A stretch of DNA of 44,741 bases from Rhodospirillales bacterium (GCA_028345065.1 JAOMCN010000001.1:85605-130345), one strand, 5' to 3'. Positions 1-9,573 are shown, numbered from the stretch's first letter. The notes: generated by a model not told the origin, from the letters alone. Numbers and translations are program-made.

Positions 1-1524
1 ACCTGAGAAAGCTTCTTGTAGTTGAATTGGGTTAGGGATACCGAGGTCTGCGTGGTTTTTTAGATCTAAATAGGCATCTAGAATATCGTTGGCGTTTGGG
101 CCAAAGATAGTCAATGAAGAAAGTTCGATAGAAAAAGAACCTCCCAACCGTATGGCTGAGCGGAGTTGCCCGATGGCAATAAGAAAAGCGCCAGCGTGAT
201 CGTTCAAATCTCTATTGCCGAGATACGGCACATTCTTCTTAAGTTTGTCTAGTTGTATAGCCAATCGGTCAATCTGTTGTTCATTTTTGGAAACTTCAGA
301 AGATCTGTCTGATTCCAAGCGATTTAATCTTTCAACCAGGTTTTTAAGAGTTGCTTTAGCCACCGAGGGCCCTGTGTCGGGATCGACGGCAGAAATCATT
401 TGTTTGGTTAATTTTATAGAGTTTTCTAAGGAATCGATCCTGGCAAGCGTAGAGTCTAGTTTGGTCTGTAGACGTTGCCTTTCTGCTTCAAGTTCTTCCA
501 TACGAGGAATATTAATGACAGATTCAGTTTCGAGCTTTTTTAACCTCCCAGCGAGAAATCTGTATTTTTTTTCATTACCATCCTCTAAACCGAAAAAGGA
601 GAGTAATTCTTTCGCTTTTGGTAACCAAATATTTGTACTTGCGCTTCCACCTCCGATCAAAATTGCAACGACCGTAAGTGTATAAAAAACAGTTCTAAAT
701 GTACCCCCCCCGCGCCCTTGGATAGGCTTAGTAACAGTGTCTCCTGACGTGTCATCTATCATTTCGGAATTGTTTAACGATCTTTCATTTTTATCTTTGG
801 TTGTATTTTTGATATCAAAATAGCTTTTTAAGCAGTTCAACAAAGCGTCTTGAGTGGGTAATTTAGCAACGCGAATCTCTTCCCATGAAATAGCCTCAAC
901 TTTTGCCGCTATAGCCTGGCTTAAACATACAGCAAGTGTATTTTTGCAAGGTCGTACCAAACGAAATTTGCGAAGTAGCTGAATTAAAATCTCTGCCGTT
1001 TGGGGGGAATATAATAAAATGGCATCAATACTACCGTCCTTTAATGCAGCAATCACTTCGGGGGACAGTGATTTTGCAGCCTCTGTTTCGTAAACGATTT
1101 CCTTCCGGTATCTAAACCCATTTTTTTCTAATTTTTTCTTAAGGTCGCCAGTATTTGAGGAACTCGTGGCGTGGATAAGTGAGCCACCGGATGGTTCTAA
1201 TATATCGGCAACCAAATTAGCCAGTGCTGATACATCGCCAGAAGCACTATGAACGGTTTTAAACCCTCCCATGCGGGCGGTGACGGCGGTAGCGTCTCCA
1301 ACCGCGAATAGAGGAATATTGTAGTCAGGATTTGCGTTTACAAGCGCGTTAATGCCATTTGAACTCGTTGAGAGGTAAGCTTGGACCCCTTCTGTAATCA
1401 GGCTACTAGTGTTTAGATTGCGGATCGTTAGTAATGGTTCCAGCATAGAGTCTATGCCAAGGTCCCCAAGGATTTTTACGAGGTCTTGGCCATCTTTACC
1501 AGGCCGGGTTACGAGGACACGCAT
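1..1524 (-). CDS. hemD: Uroporphyrinogen-III synthase (HemD) fused to a mitofilin/Mic60-like region, partial
   Basis: One frame stays open from an ATG at 1524 to the window edge (508 codons, C-terminus missing). Residues 1-240 look like HemD, which closes hydroxymethylbilane to uroporphyrinogen III: it opens MRVLVTRPG and carries FAVGDATAVTARMGG, and LLYSPQTAEIL near residue 170. After a polar linker (240-270), residues 276-301 form one hydrophobic membrane segment. Residues about 325-430 are charged and heptad-like, then follows a segment with AFLIAIGQLRSAI, as in alphaproteobacterial mitofilin-like (COG4223/Mic60) proteins. These are usually two adjacent genes; here they are fused. The start lies 13 bp after the hemC stop with AAGAAAGG upstream, so the two are one operon. 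A C8 tract (704-711 on the + strand) lies just before the membrane segment, so the fusion depends on that run being called correctly. Confidence 0.82.
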   Translation of the reverse strand, partial: MRVLVTRPGKDGQDLVKILGDLGIDSMLEPLLTIRNLNTSSLITEGVQAYLSTSSNGINALVNANPDYNIPLFAVGDATAVTARMGGFKTVHSASGDVSALANLVADILEPSGGSLIHATSSSNTGDLKKKLEKNGFRYRKEIVYETEAAKSLSPEVIAALKDGSIDAILLYSPQTAEILIQLLRKFRLVRPCKNTLAVCLSQAIAAKVEAISWEEIRVAKLPTQDALLNCLKSYFDIKNTTKDKNERSLNNSEMIDDTSGDTVTKPIQGRGGGTFRTVFYTLTVVAILIGGGSASTNIWLPKAKELLSFFGLEDGNEKKYRFLAGRLKKLETESVINIPRMEELEAERQRLQTKLDSTLARIDSLENSIKLTKQMISAVDPDTGPSVAKATLKNLVERLNRLESDRSSEVSKNEQQIDRLAIQLDKLKKNVPYLGNRDLNDHAGAFLIAIGQLRSAIRLGGSFSIELSSLTIFGPNANDILDAYLDLKNHADLGIPNPIQLQEAFSG

Positions 1525-1537
1525 TGCATTGCCTTTC

Positions 1538-2518
1538 TTATTCAGCCTCAGGGTGTGGCCGTACAAAAATCGGTTTGCCTTCTTCTAAAAATTTAAGAAT
1601 ATCAGGCCCAGCCTTCATCAATAAATTTTCCCCAACCGATTTTCCAAGGTCCTCAGCTTTGGTGATTGGAGCGGTCATAGTAACTTCAGCTGTCTTCGTT
1701 CCGTCAGGGAGCGCTACCAACCCCCGCAATTCAAGATGTCCCTGACCATCTGGTTGGGCAAGACCTCCGATAGGAGTATGACATGAACCGTCAAGAACTG
1801 CGAGCATTGCTCTTTCTGCGATTATAGCCGCTGTTGTTGTTGGTTCCGATAGCAGATTTAAAACGGTGTTGGCATAGGCGTCGTCTCCCCGGCAAGTTGC
1901 CGCAAGGGCACCTTGTCCTACAGCTGGCAGTATTACATTTGTGTCAATTAACTGTTTTATTTCTTTATCTTTTCCTAACCGTTTTAGCCCGGCGTAGGCC
2001 AATAATGTAGCATCTATTATTCCTTCTTTTACTTTTTTTAGCCGGGTATCTATATTTCCGCGTATTGGAAGGACAGTGAGATCTGGGCGATAGGATAAAA
2101 GTTGAGATTTGCGTCGTAGTGACGCTGTCCCAATGCTGCTTCCCTGAGCAAGGTCCTCTATACTAATAGCTTTATCAGAAATAAAAGCGTCTCGAGCATC
2201 TTCACGAGCCATAATTGCGTGGAAAACAATGCTGTCTGGTAAGATTGTAGGCATATCTTTCATGGAATGAATGCCAATATCAATCCGATCATTCAACATA
2301 GCTTCGTCAATTTCTTTTGTGAACAAACCCTTGCCACCTACCTCGGAAAGTAGGGTAGATTGTATACGATCACCTGTAGTTTTAATCACGACGATTTCGA
2401 TCGCACTTTTTTCTTTGAGGTTCGGGTGGACATGTTTTAGCGCGTCAATAACAAGATTAGCCTGTGTTAAGGCTAGAGAACTGCCCCGTGTACCGATCCG
2501 AAGTTTATTGTTTGCCAT
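1538..2518 (-). CDS. hemC: Porphobilinogen deaminase (hydroxymethylbilane synthase)
   Basis: Polymerises four porphobilinogen units to hydroxymethylbilane in cytoplasmic tetrapyrrole synthesis. Family signatures are clear: LRIGTRGSSLALTQA at the N-terminus, HSMKDMP with the catalytic Asp near residue 88, ASLRRKSQL and RGNIDTRL for substrate binding, and GSCHTPIGG whose Cys (about residue 246) carries the dipyrromethane cofactor. Length (326 aa) is normal. The frame extends to a TTG at 2524, but the ATG at 2518 gives the usual short N-terminus and is preferred. It precedes hemD by 13 bp and diverges from tsaD across about 130 bp, a layout common in alphaproteobacteria. The product would feed directly into the downstream hemD enzyme. 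Confidence 0.95.
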   Translation of the reverse strand: MANNKLRIGTRGSSLALTQANLVIDALKHVHPNLKEKSAIEIVVIKTTGDRIQSTLLSEVGGKGLFTKEIDEAMLNDRIDIGIHSMKDMPTILPDSIVFHAIMAREDARDAFISDKAISIEDLAQGSSIGTASLRRKSQLLSYRPDLTVLPIRGNIDTRLKKVKEGIIDATLLAYAGLKRLGKDKEIKQLIDTNVILPAVGQGALAATCRGDDAYANTVLNLLSEPTTTAAIIAERAMLAVLDGSCHTPIGGLAQPDGQGHLELRGLVALPDGTKTAEVTMTAPITKAEDLGKSVGENLLMKAGPDILKFLEEGKPIFVRPHPEAE

Positions 2519-2650
2519 GATCAATAATTTTTCCGTAATTTTTAAGGTGTGAAGATAATAGTTTTGTCGAGAAAAAAAGATATGGTTTTATACAAGCTTC
2601 CTATAACGTGTTTTGGTTAACGGATAAAGAAACGAAGGTTGTCAAATAAT

Positions 2651-3713
2651 ATGGTCGTGTTAGGTATTGAGACAAGTTGTGATGAAACGGCGGTTGCTGT
2701 TGTCTGTGATGCAGATGTCCCAAAGAAGCGAATTTTATCAAACGTAATATTATCCCAACATGAGGTACATCGTCCCTTTGGTGGGGTTGTGCCTGAAATC
2801 GCTGCCCGTAGCCATCTTTTGCATATTGATCATGTAATGGATCAGGCATTAAAGAGCGCTGAGCTGTCATATCATCAACTGGATGGAATAGCTGTAACGG
2901 GTGGTCCTGGTCTGATAGGTGGACTGATAGTTGGAGTGATGTGCGCCAAAACAGTAGCCATGGTTCACGACACACCCTTTTTGGCGGTTAATCACTTGGA
3001 GGGACACGCCTTGACAGCGCGTCTTACTGACAACATTAATTTTCCGTATCTTCTTCTGCTGGTTTCGGGGGGGGCACACACAATTACTGATAGTTGAGGG
3101 TGTAGGAAATTACAAACTCCTTGGTACGACGGTTGACGATGCAGTTGGCGAGGCTTTTGACAAATCTGCTAAGTTACTAGGAATAGGTTATCCTGGGGGG
3201 CCTGAGATAGAGAGAGTAGCAAAAATGGGTGATCCTCACCGTTTTAAACTGCCTCGACCAATGTTTGGTCGTCCAAACTGCAATTTTTCATTTTCTGGTT
3301 TGAAAACTGCCGTAAGGGAGCAGTTTCTTAAGATTAAGGCGGGTCAACATTCGAGTGAGGATATTTCTGATCTATGCGCCTCGTTTCAAACTTCGGTTGT
3401 CGTTACTGTCGCTGACCGTTGCCGCAAAGCGCTTGATGTCTTCCTGCATCGTCACAATGATGGAAAATCCCTTGTGATCGCTGGTGGGGTCGCCTCAAAT
3501 CAGAGGCTCCGTAAGGTTCTTGAAGCTGTTGCAATTGAGAGAGGAATATCGTTGATAGCACCACCACCAGTATTGTGTACTGACAACGGTGCCATGATTG
3601 CTTGGGCTGGTTTAGAGAGGCTTAAAATGGGTTTAACCGATGATTTGAATTTTGCTCCGCGACCACGATGGCCTCTAGACCCTGGTTCTTCATCAGTATC
3701 TGGTGCAGGATAA
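2651..3713 (+). CDS. tsaD: tRNA N6-threonylcarbamoyladenosine transferase TsaD, frameshifted
   Basis: TsaD transfers the threonylcarbamoyl group to A37 of ANN-decoding tRNAs together with TsaB and TsaE. The 5' part reads [24 protein letters not shown] and NHLEGH (the two His are metal ligands). It then runs off frame at eight Gs (3067-3074) and stops at 3097. Removing one G restores [15 protein letters not shown] and joins the 3' part: [36 protein letters not shown] and [10 protein letters not shown] (metal-binding Asp). So this is a full-length gene with one extra G. TsaD is normally essential, so a sequencing or assembly error in the homopolymer is likelier than a dead gene; slippage-corrected expression is possible. 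ATG 2651 is preferred to the upstream TTG 2639. Confidence 0.93.
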
Positions 3714-3812
3714 ATAGTTTAAAAATCAAGGGAATGTGATGAGGGGTTTAGACCTAGAAAAACGCCTAATTGGAATTATCAATGGATTGTTAAATAGGGT
3801 CTGAGATTCTTG

Positions 3813-4805
3813 ATGAGTAGAATAGGTATCATTGGCGCCGGAGCGTGGGGGACTTCTTTAGCGAGTGTTCTCCAGCGGGCTGGAAACGACATCGTGTTAC
3901 AGGCACATGAACCTGAGACAGTTGATAGCATAAACGTTGACCATATTAATGGACCGTTTTTGCCAGGGGTATTGCTAGATCCTAAAATTTACTCCACTAC
4001 CAAATTAGATGAGGCTACGGATGCTGACGCTGTGCTACTTGTTACACCAGCTAAACATCTCCGGGCGGTTTGCGAAAAAGCGGCGCCGGGTTGGTCAGAT
4101 GATGTGCCGGCAATTATTTGCACAAAGGGTATAGAACAAAACAGTTATGCGTTAATGAGTGAAGTGGTTGCAGCAACTTTACCTCGGAAACCCATGGCTG
4201 TCTTATCAGGCCCAACTTTTGCTATAGAAGTGGCTAGAGACCTGCCCACAGCTGTTGCACTCGCGTGCAATGACGAAGCGCTCGGAAAAATTCTCATGGA
4301 ATATATGAATTCCCGTCATTTCAGAATCTATCGGTCTGGGGATGTGGTGGGGGCCCAAATTGGTGGCGCTGTAAAGAACGTAATTGCAATAGCATGTGGC
4401 ATTGTTGAAGGCCGCGGTCTTGGCGAAAATGCCCGTTCTGCACTTGTAACACGGGGGTTAGCAGAAATGATCCGTCTAGGGGTAGCGAAGGGAGCTCGGC
4501 CAGAGACCCTTTCTGGTCTCTCTGGTCTCGGGGATCTAACTCTTACATGTTATTCTATGAAATCTAGAAATTTTTCACTTGGCGTAGCTCTCGGGCGAGG
4601 CAAGGCGCTAGATAAAATATTAGATGAGAGAAAATCTGTTGCGGAGGGAGTCTATTCAGCCTCTTCAGTAACCGGGTTGGCTAGGCTGCTTGGTATTGAA
4701 GTTCCCATTTGTGATGCTGTGAATGATGTAATTAACAATGCGGGTGACGTCGATACATCTATCTCAGAGTTGTTATCTCGGCCATTAAAAGAGGAAACAA
4801 AATAA
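3813..4805 (+). CDS. gpsA: NAD(P)-dependent glycerol-3-phosphate dehydrogenase
   Basis: Reduces dihydroxyacetone phosphate to sn-glycerol 3-phosphate for phospholipid synthesis. The N-terminal Rossmann motif GAGAWGTSLA, then CTKGIE, LSGPTFAIEVA, GGAVKNVIAIA (catalytic Lys near residue 190) and the C-terminal GLSGLGDLTLTC and EGVYSA motifs are all present. The 330 aa length is normal. The frame also has a TTG codon immediately before, but ATG 3813 fits the family start MSRIGIIGAGAWG. It follows tsaD by 99 bp, an order conserved in alphaproteobacteria. The YciI-like gene often found next in that cluster is absent here. Confidence 0.96.
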   Translation: MSRIGIIGAGAWGTSLASVLQRAGNDIVLQAHEPETVDSINVDHINGPFLPGVLLDPKIYSTTKLDEATDADAVLLVTPAKHLRAVCEKAAPGWSDDVPAIICTKGIEQNSYALMSEVVAATLPRKPMAVLSGPTFAIEVARDLPTAVALACNDEALGKILMEYMNSRHFRIYRSGDVVGAQIGGAVKNVIAIACGIVEGRGLGENARSALVTRGLAEMIRLGVAKGARPETLSGLSGLGDLTLTCYSMKSRNFSLGVALGRGKALDKILDERKSVAEGVYSASSVTGLARLLGIEVPICDAVNDVINNAGDVDTSISELLSRPLKEETK

Positions 4806-4919
4806 GATATTTGGGATAAGTAATTTTGACTGCTCAAAAAACGCGATCAACAACACTCGTTTTGGGTTTTCCATTTTTTTTGGCACTTAGCGTGGTTGAT
4901 AGATAAGTAGGAGATGTTA

Positions 4920-5333
4920 ATGGCTTATTGGTTAGTTAAATCAGAACCCTCTGCGTGGTCCTGGAATGATCATTTTAAGCAGGGGGTGGCTGAGTGGGAT
5001 GGAGTTCGTAACCATCAAGCAAATAATAATATGAAAGCGATGAAGAGCGGTGATTTAGCATTTTTCTACCACTCAGTTACGGAAAAAAGCATTGTGGGCA
5101 TACTGCAAGTAGTTAAGGAGCACTACCCAGACCATACTGATCCAAGTGGTAAATTTGGTATGGTAGATTTTAAGGCATTATTTCCGGTCAAGAAACTCGT
5201 AAGTCTCGCTGATATAAAAGCGACTAAAACACTTGCCGATTTCCAGCTTTTACGTCAAACGAGACTTTCCGTTCTGCCCGTGCCCGATAAACATTGGAGG
5301 ATCATTTGTCGGATGGCAGATGTAGAAACATAG
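4920..5333 (+). CDS. EVE domain-containing protein
   Basis: A 137-residue single-domain protein of the EVE (PUA-like) family, related to thymocyte nuclear protein 1. These proteins are thought to bind modified bases in nucleic acid; the exact role is not established. Diagnostic segments are AYWLVKSEPSAWSW, EWDGVRNHQANNNM, GDLAFFYHS and VGILQVVKEHYPD, then MVDFKALFPVKK in the middle of the domain. ATG 4920 is chosen over ATG 4914 because the Shine-Dalgarno sequence TAGGAG (4908-4913) sits at a usable distance and the family typically begins MAYWLVKSEP. It belongs to the tsaD-gpsA cluster by position. Confidence 0.9.
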   Translation: MAYWLVKSEPSAWSWNDHFKQGVAEWDGVRNHQANNNMKAMKSGDLAFFYHSVTEKSIVGILQVVKEHYPDHTDPSGKFGMVDFKALFPVKKLVSLADIKATKTLADFQLLRQTRLSVLPVPDKHWRIICRMADVET

Positions 5334-5484
5334 TGTGTATTAATTTAATGTATGTGGACCCCGATACTTTAAAATCCGAGACAAGGCCCCATAACAATCA
5401 ACAGATATTGTTCTCCGGAAGAGTTTTCTGAAAATAAAACCAGAGCCCATTTAAGTCTTACATAATAGTAGTGAGTGAACAAAA

Positions 5485-5817
5485 TTGAGCTATAATAAAC
5501 TCTGTAACCTTAGCGACATCGAAGATGGAAACAGCGCGGCTTTCACTGCGGAGTTTGACGGCAAAACGAACATGGTTTTAGCCGTGCGAAATGGCGAACG
5601 GGTAACGGTCTATTTGAATTCTTGTCCCCATACCGGGGCACCATTAGATCTCAACGCAGGCAAGTTTTTAAGTAGAGAAAGAAAATATATTATTTGTTCA
5701 ACTCACGGCGCTTTATTCAAGATTGAAGACGGATACTGTATTTCCGGGCCGTGCCAATCTTCTTCTTTGGAGGCGGTTCCAGTGACTATAAAAAACGGAG
5801 ACGTTTTAATCCTTTAA
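5485..5817 (+). CDS. Rieske (2Fe-2S) domain protein
   Basis: A 110-residue stand-alone Rieske protein. The two cluster-binding motifs are CPHTGAPLD (Cys-X-His, near residue 48) and CSTHGALF (Cys-X2-His, near residue 72), with 16-18 residues between them as in the ferredoxin-like members of the family. It resembles small Rieske ferredoxins such as those serving oxygenases or nitrite reductase, but no partner oxygenase is nearby, so its electron acceptor is unknown. No ATG is available: an in-frame stop lies two codons upstream, so TTG 5485 is the only start that gives the whole domain. It is flanked by intergenic gaps on both sides and probably has its own promoter. Confidence 0.85.
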   Translation: MSYNKLCNLSDIEDGNSAAFTAEFDGKTNMVLAVRNGERVTVYLNSCPHTGAPLDLNAGKFLSRERKYIICSTHGALFKIEDGYCISGPCQSSSLEAVPVTIKNGDVLIL

Positions 5818-5820
5818 TAC

Positions 5821-5855
5821 GAACTGAACGGACTTTCGGGTCTTGTTTTCAGTTC
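5821..5855 (+). terminator. Hairpin downstream of the Rieske gene, possible terminator
   Basis: GAACTGAA (5821-5828) pairs perfectly with TTCAGTTC (5848-5855). A smaller GAC/GTC pairing is possible inside the loop. It begins three bases after the Rieske stop codon, as expected for a terminator, but there is no run of Ts after it, so intrinsic termination is unproven. Confidence 0.3.
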
Positions 5856-5955
5856 TTGTATCAGGAAGTATAGGAGAAATAATTTAGAGTATTGAGCTAT
5901 TTCTTATGGATGAAATGGCCTTAAATAATGAGATTGTGGAGGTTGGAATTCTGTT

Positions 5956-7893
5956 ATGTCCGAAGATCATTTGTTTCCTGTTTCTAACGATATCGCTGAG
6001 ACTGCTTGGCTTGATAACGACAAATATCTTAGGTGGTATGAGAGCTCTTTGGAAGATCCCGAGGCATTCTGGAGAGAACACGGCAAGCGAATTGACTGGA
6101 TTAAACCCTATACAAAGATCAAAGATGTAGATTATGAAGATGACGTTCGCATCAAATGGTTTTATGACGGGACCCTGAATGCCAGTTATAATTGTATAGA
6201 CCGTCATCTAGAAAGCCGAGGAACTCAGACGGCAATTCTTTGGGAAGGGGACGACCCCTCTGAATCGCTCTCAATCACCTACATGGAACTTCATGAAAGC
6301 GTTTGCCGGTTTTCCAACGCCTTGAAGACAGAAGGTATTAAGAAAGGGGATGTAGTAACGATTTACATGCCGATGATACCAGAGACCGCTATAGCTATGC
6401 TTGCTTGTGCCCGGATAGGGGCCATCCATTCGGTGGTTTTCGGAGGATTTTCGCCGGATAGTTTGGCTGGGCGGATACAGGACTGCAATTCGGTTTGCGT
6501 GATAACGGCTGATGAAGGAGTCCGGGGTGGCAAAGGTATTCCGTTAAAGGCGAATACAGATGCGGCTTTGGAGAGTTGTCCAACGGTTAAAAAAGTGTTC
6601 GTTGTAGAAAGAACCAAAGGAGAAATTTCTTGGGTTGAAGGGCGAGATATTTGGTATCACATTGCCACTGGTGCCGAAGCGCCAAATTGTGATCCAGAAG
6701 AAATGAACGCAGAAGATCCACTGTTCATTCTTTATACCTCTGGTTCTACCGGGACTCCGAAAGGTGTGATGCATACGACGGGCGGATATTTAGTCTATGC
6801 GTCGATTACCCATCAATACGTCTTTGATTATCACGACGGTGATATTTACTGGTGTGCTGCCGATGTAGGATGGGTGACGGGACATTCCTACATTCTGTAT
6901 GGGCCTCTGACGAATGGTGCCATTACAACAATGTTTGAAGGCTTACCAAACTATCCTGATGCTTCTCGGATCTGGCAGGTGGTGGATAAACATAACATAA
7001 ATATTCTCTACACTGCGCCAACTGCTATTCGCGCACTAATGCGGGAAGGAGATGAGCCGGTAGAAAAGACAAGCCGTAAAACACTCCGTTTGTTAGGATC
7101 CGTCGGCGAGCCTATTAACCCGGAAGCTTGGCTTTGGTATTATAATGTTGTTGGAGGAGGTCGGTGTCCAATTGTTGATACCTGGTGGCAGACGGAAACA
7201 GGTGGCATTTTGATCACCCCTTTGGTTGGTGCGACGGCACTAAAACCTGGCTCAGCTACCCGCCCATTTTTTGGTGTTAAGCCGGCTATCGTTGATAGCG
7301 AGGGAACAATACAAGAAGGAGCTTGTTCAGGTAACCTGGTGCTTTTGGACTCATGGCCGGGTCAGATGCGCACGGTTTATGGAGATCATCAGCGTTTTAT
7401 TGATACGTATTTTTCTGCATTCCCCGGCAAATACTTTACAGGAGATGGTTGTCGTCGGGATGAGGACGGCTACTATTGGATTACCGGTAGAGTGGACGAT
7501 GTTATTAATGTATCCGGGCATCGTATGGGGACAGCGGAAGTGGAAAGTGCCTTGGTAGCACATCCCGATGTCTCGGAGGCTGCCGTCGTTGGTTATCCGC
7601 ACGAAATTAAAGGACAGGGTATTTATGCCTATGTCACCATCATGGCAGGAACAGATCCTTCGGAAGAGCTTCGTGTTGAGCTCGGACAATGGGTGCGAAA
7701 GGAAATTGGTGCAATTGCCAAGCCCGACTTAATCCAGTGGGCACCGGGACTTCCCAAAACAAGGTCAGGTAAAATTATGCGGCGTATCTTACGTAAGATT
7801 GCGGAAAATGATTCGGCAAATTTAGGGGATACTTCTACCCTTGCTGATCCCACCGTCGTCAATGATCTTGTAGTAAACAGGATGAATCAATAA
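5956..7893 (+). CDS. acs: Acetyl-coenzyme A synthetase
   Basis: Activates acetate to acetyl-CoA through an acetyl-AMP intermediate. At 645 aa it has the standard length. Visible motifs: the AMP-binding P-loop [12 protein letters not shown] near residue 260, [11 protein letters not shown], then [10 protein letters not shown] near 408, whose Trp normally restricts the pocket to acetate. [17 protein letters not shown] holds the hinge Asp, and [10 protein letters not shown] near 601 holds the catalytic Lys that is the usual acetylation target. The start ATG 5956 gives a normal N-terminus with [13 protein letters not shown]. It is monocistronic in appearance, with a 336 bp gap before rsmB. Confidence 0.97.
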   Translation: MSEDHLFPVSNDIAETAWLDNDKYLRWYESSLEDPEAFWREHGKRIDWIKPYTKIKDVDYEDDVRIKWFYDGTLNASYNCIDRHLESRGTQTAILWEGDDPSESLSITYMELHESVCRFSNALKTEGIKKGDVVTIYMPMIPETAIAMLACARIGAIHSVVFGGFSPDSLAGRIQDCNSVCVITADEGVRGGKGIPLKANTDAALESCPTVKKVFVVERTKGEISWVEGRDIWYHIATGAEAPNCDPEEMNAEDPLFILYTSGSTGTPKGVMHTTGGYLVYASITHQYVFDYHDGDIYWCAADVGWVTGHSYILYGPLTNGAITTMFEGLPNYPDASRIWQVVDKHNINILYTAPTAIRALMREGDEPVEKTSRKTLRLLGSVGEPINPEAWLWYYNVVGGGRCPIVDTWWQTETGGILITPLVGATALKPGSATRPFFGVKPAIVDSEGTIQEGACSGNLVLLDSWPGQMRTVYGDHQRFIDTYFSAFPGKYFTGDGCRRDEDGYYWITGRVDDVINVSGHRMGTAEVESALVAHPDVSEAAVVGYPHEIKGQGIYAYVTIMAGTDPSEELRVELGQWVRKEIGAIAKPDLIQWAPGLPKTRSGKIMRRILRKIAENDSANLGDTSTLADPTVVNDLVVNRMNQ

Positions 7894-8229
7894 AACCCGA
7901 AATTTTGTGTCACTCATCATGGTTAAGTTTGGCCGTTAAGCCAGTCAACGAGATTTGTGGGAGCGGCGTCAACTTCTTGCTATACCAGACTATGTGACCC
8001 ACTGTTTTGGTCACGGCCTGGTTTAGAAATTCACTTTAAGACTTCTTGTTTATTTTTACTTTCTTGACGGTGAGAGGGTGGCGTTCAGTACTGTTTTTCT
8101 TTAAAAATTATATTGTATGATTCAGTTTTTGAAAAATGTTGATACTTAGTCAAAGTAAACCAAAGCAATGATTGTAGTATAAACCTATTGAATTATTGTG
8201 TTAGTTAACAGCGGCTGATAAAGGAAAGC
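7894..8229. other. Intergenic region with a possible hydrolase remnant
   Basis: No intact gene. On the minus strand, 8020 to 7923 reads SGSHSLV, a stop codon, then QEVDAAPTNLVDWLNGQT and a stop. This resembles the last 30 residues of an alpha/beta hydrolase (the GxGH segment followed by a helix ending DWLNG), so it may be a decayed gene end; this is a weak call. A 6-bp inverted repeat GTGACC/GGTCAC lies at 7994-8014. The rest, toward rsmB, is AT-rich leader sequence with GGAAAG just before the rsmB start. Confidence 0.3.
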
Positions 8230-9504
8230 ATGCCTCGTTTATTAGCCGCAAATGTTCTCGAAGACATACTTTATCGTAAGCAGACGTTTGAACGCTCTTT
8301 TTCACTCCAGTTGCACCAGAGGCTGCTAAATACCCGTGATAAGTCGTTCGCTTTTAACCTGATCCTTACAACCCTCCGGCGGTTAGGCCAAATCGATGAA
8401 CTGATAGGGCGTTGTCTGAACCGCCCTCTTCCACGAAAGGCGGCAGGTGCCAGGACTATTTTACGGCTTGGTGTGGCCCAACTCTTTTTTCTCGATGTGC
8501 CGCCTCATGCGGCTGTTAATACAAGTGTAGAACTTGCTAACAAACGAAAACAAGGGCCTTACAATAAACTGATCAATGCCGTTCTCCGGCGTCTCAACCG
8601 GGAGGGCAAAACGTTGGTTGGCGAACAAGATAGCGCAAAACTTAATACGGCGGAGTGGCTTTGGGAGTCTTGGGCGGCGGCATTTGGCCACCAAATATGT
8701 CGCAAAATTGCCGAAGCACATCTCTGTCAGGCACCCCTAGACCTAACAGTAAAAAATAATGCTACTACCTGGACTCAAAAGCTTTCGGGTCAATTACTTA
8801 ATACTGGAAGCATCAGATTGTTCAAATACGGCGATGTCAAAACATTGTTTGGATATGAGGAGGGAGCATGGTGGGTTCAGGATACAGCAGCGGCCCTGCC
8901 GGTTAAATTACTGGGGGACATTAATGGCTTAAGAATTGCTGATCTATGTGCCGCACCCGGAGGTAAGACTGCTCAGTTGGCTGCGGGTGGCGCCGAGGTA
9001 ATTGCAATTGACAGGTCAGCTGATCGTCTCAATACGCTAAAACAAAATCTAACCCGACTCAATTTAACGGTGGAAACGGTTGTTGCAGATGCAATTTTAT
9101 GGCGCCCAAAACGCTTACTTGATGCTGTTTTAATAGATGCACCCTGTACCGCTACCGGCACTATCCGCCGTCACCCGGATATCCAGTATTTGAAAAACCC
9201 AGACCATGTCACGAGTGGATTGGTTGTTCAAAAAGCGTTACTGCAAGCCGCATCGGAAATGGTAAAACCTGGCGGCGTGGTGCTTTATGCAACGTGTTCC
9301 CTTCAGCCGGAAGAGGGGCCGAGTATTATTAAAGCGTTTATAGGTTCCGAAGCAGCTGTAAGTAGGTATCCCATATCCGCTTCAGAACTAGCAGGAATGG
9401 AAGAGTTTTTAACTTCTGACGGTGATCTCAGAACGTTACCTTGTTTTTTGGCCGAACATGGCGGTATGGACGGGTTTTATGCTGCTCGCCTCGTTCATGA
9501 CTGA
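8230..9504 (+). CDS. rsmB: 16S rRNA cytosine-C5 methyltransferase (RsmB/NOP family)
   Basis: A 424-residue RsmB-type enzyme that methylates a cytosine in 16S rRNA (C967 in E. coli) using SAM. The N-terminal third is NusB-like (LRLGVAQLFFLDVPPHAAVN, then NAVLRRLNREG). The C-terminal part is the Rossmann methyltransferase, with ADLCAAPGGKTAQLA (SAM motif I, near residue 238), DAPCTATGTIRRHPDI (near 303) and YATCSLQPEEG, whose Cys (near 356) is the attacking nucleophile. GTATTATGCC-like regulatory sites were not seen. In many alphaproteobacteria rsmB and a heparinase II/III gene are followed by purH; the first two are kept here but purH is replaced by glycan genes. Confidence 0.93.
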   Translation: MPRLLAANVLEDILYRKQTFERSFSLQLHQRLLNTRDKSFAFNLILTTLRRLGQIDELIGRCLNRPLPRKAAGARTILRLGVAQLFFLDVPPHAAVNTSVELANKRKQGPYNKLINAVLRRLNREGKTLVGEQDSAKLNTAEWLWESWAAAFGHQICRKIAEAHLCQAPLDLTVKNNATTWTQKLSGQLLNTGSIRLFKYGDVKTLFGYEEGAWWVQDTAAALPVKLLGDINGLRIADLCAAPGGKTAQLAAGGAEVIAIDRSADRLNTLKQNLTRLNLTVETVVADAILWRPKRLLDAVLIDAPCTATGTIRRHPDIQYLKNPDHVTSGLVVQKALLQAASEMVKPGGVVLYATCSLQPEEGPSIIKAFIGSEAAVSRYPISASELAGMEEFLTSDGDLRTLPCFLAEHGGMDGFYAARLVHD

Positions 9505-9573
9505 TTAACTATTTGTCTGTTATTTGCTTATAGTTAGAAGTTTTAAAGTATTCGATTGATAGGAGCGAAGAAA

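Noticed and set aside
215-685. 156-codon plus-strand frame
   Set aside because: It is antisense to the HemD-mitofilin reading frame, which has clear family motifs throughout.
1284-1294. Exact ops core GGCGGTAGCGT on the + strand
   Set aside because: It lies inside hemD in antisense orientation and simply encodes Asp-Ala-Thr-Ala-Val on the other strand; it shows that such matches can arise by chance.
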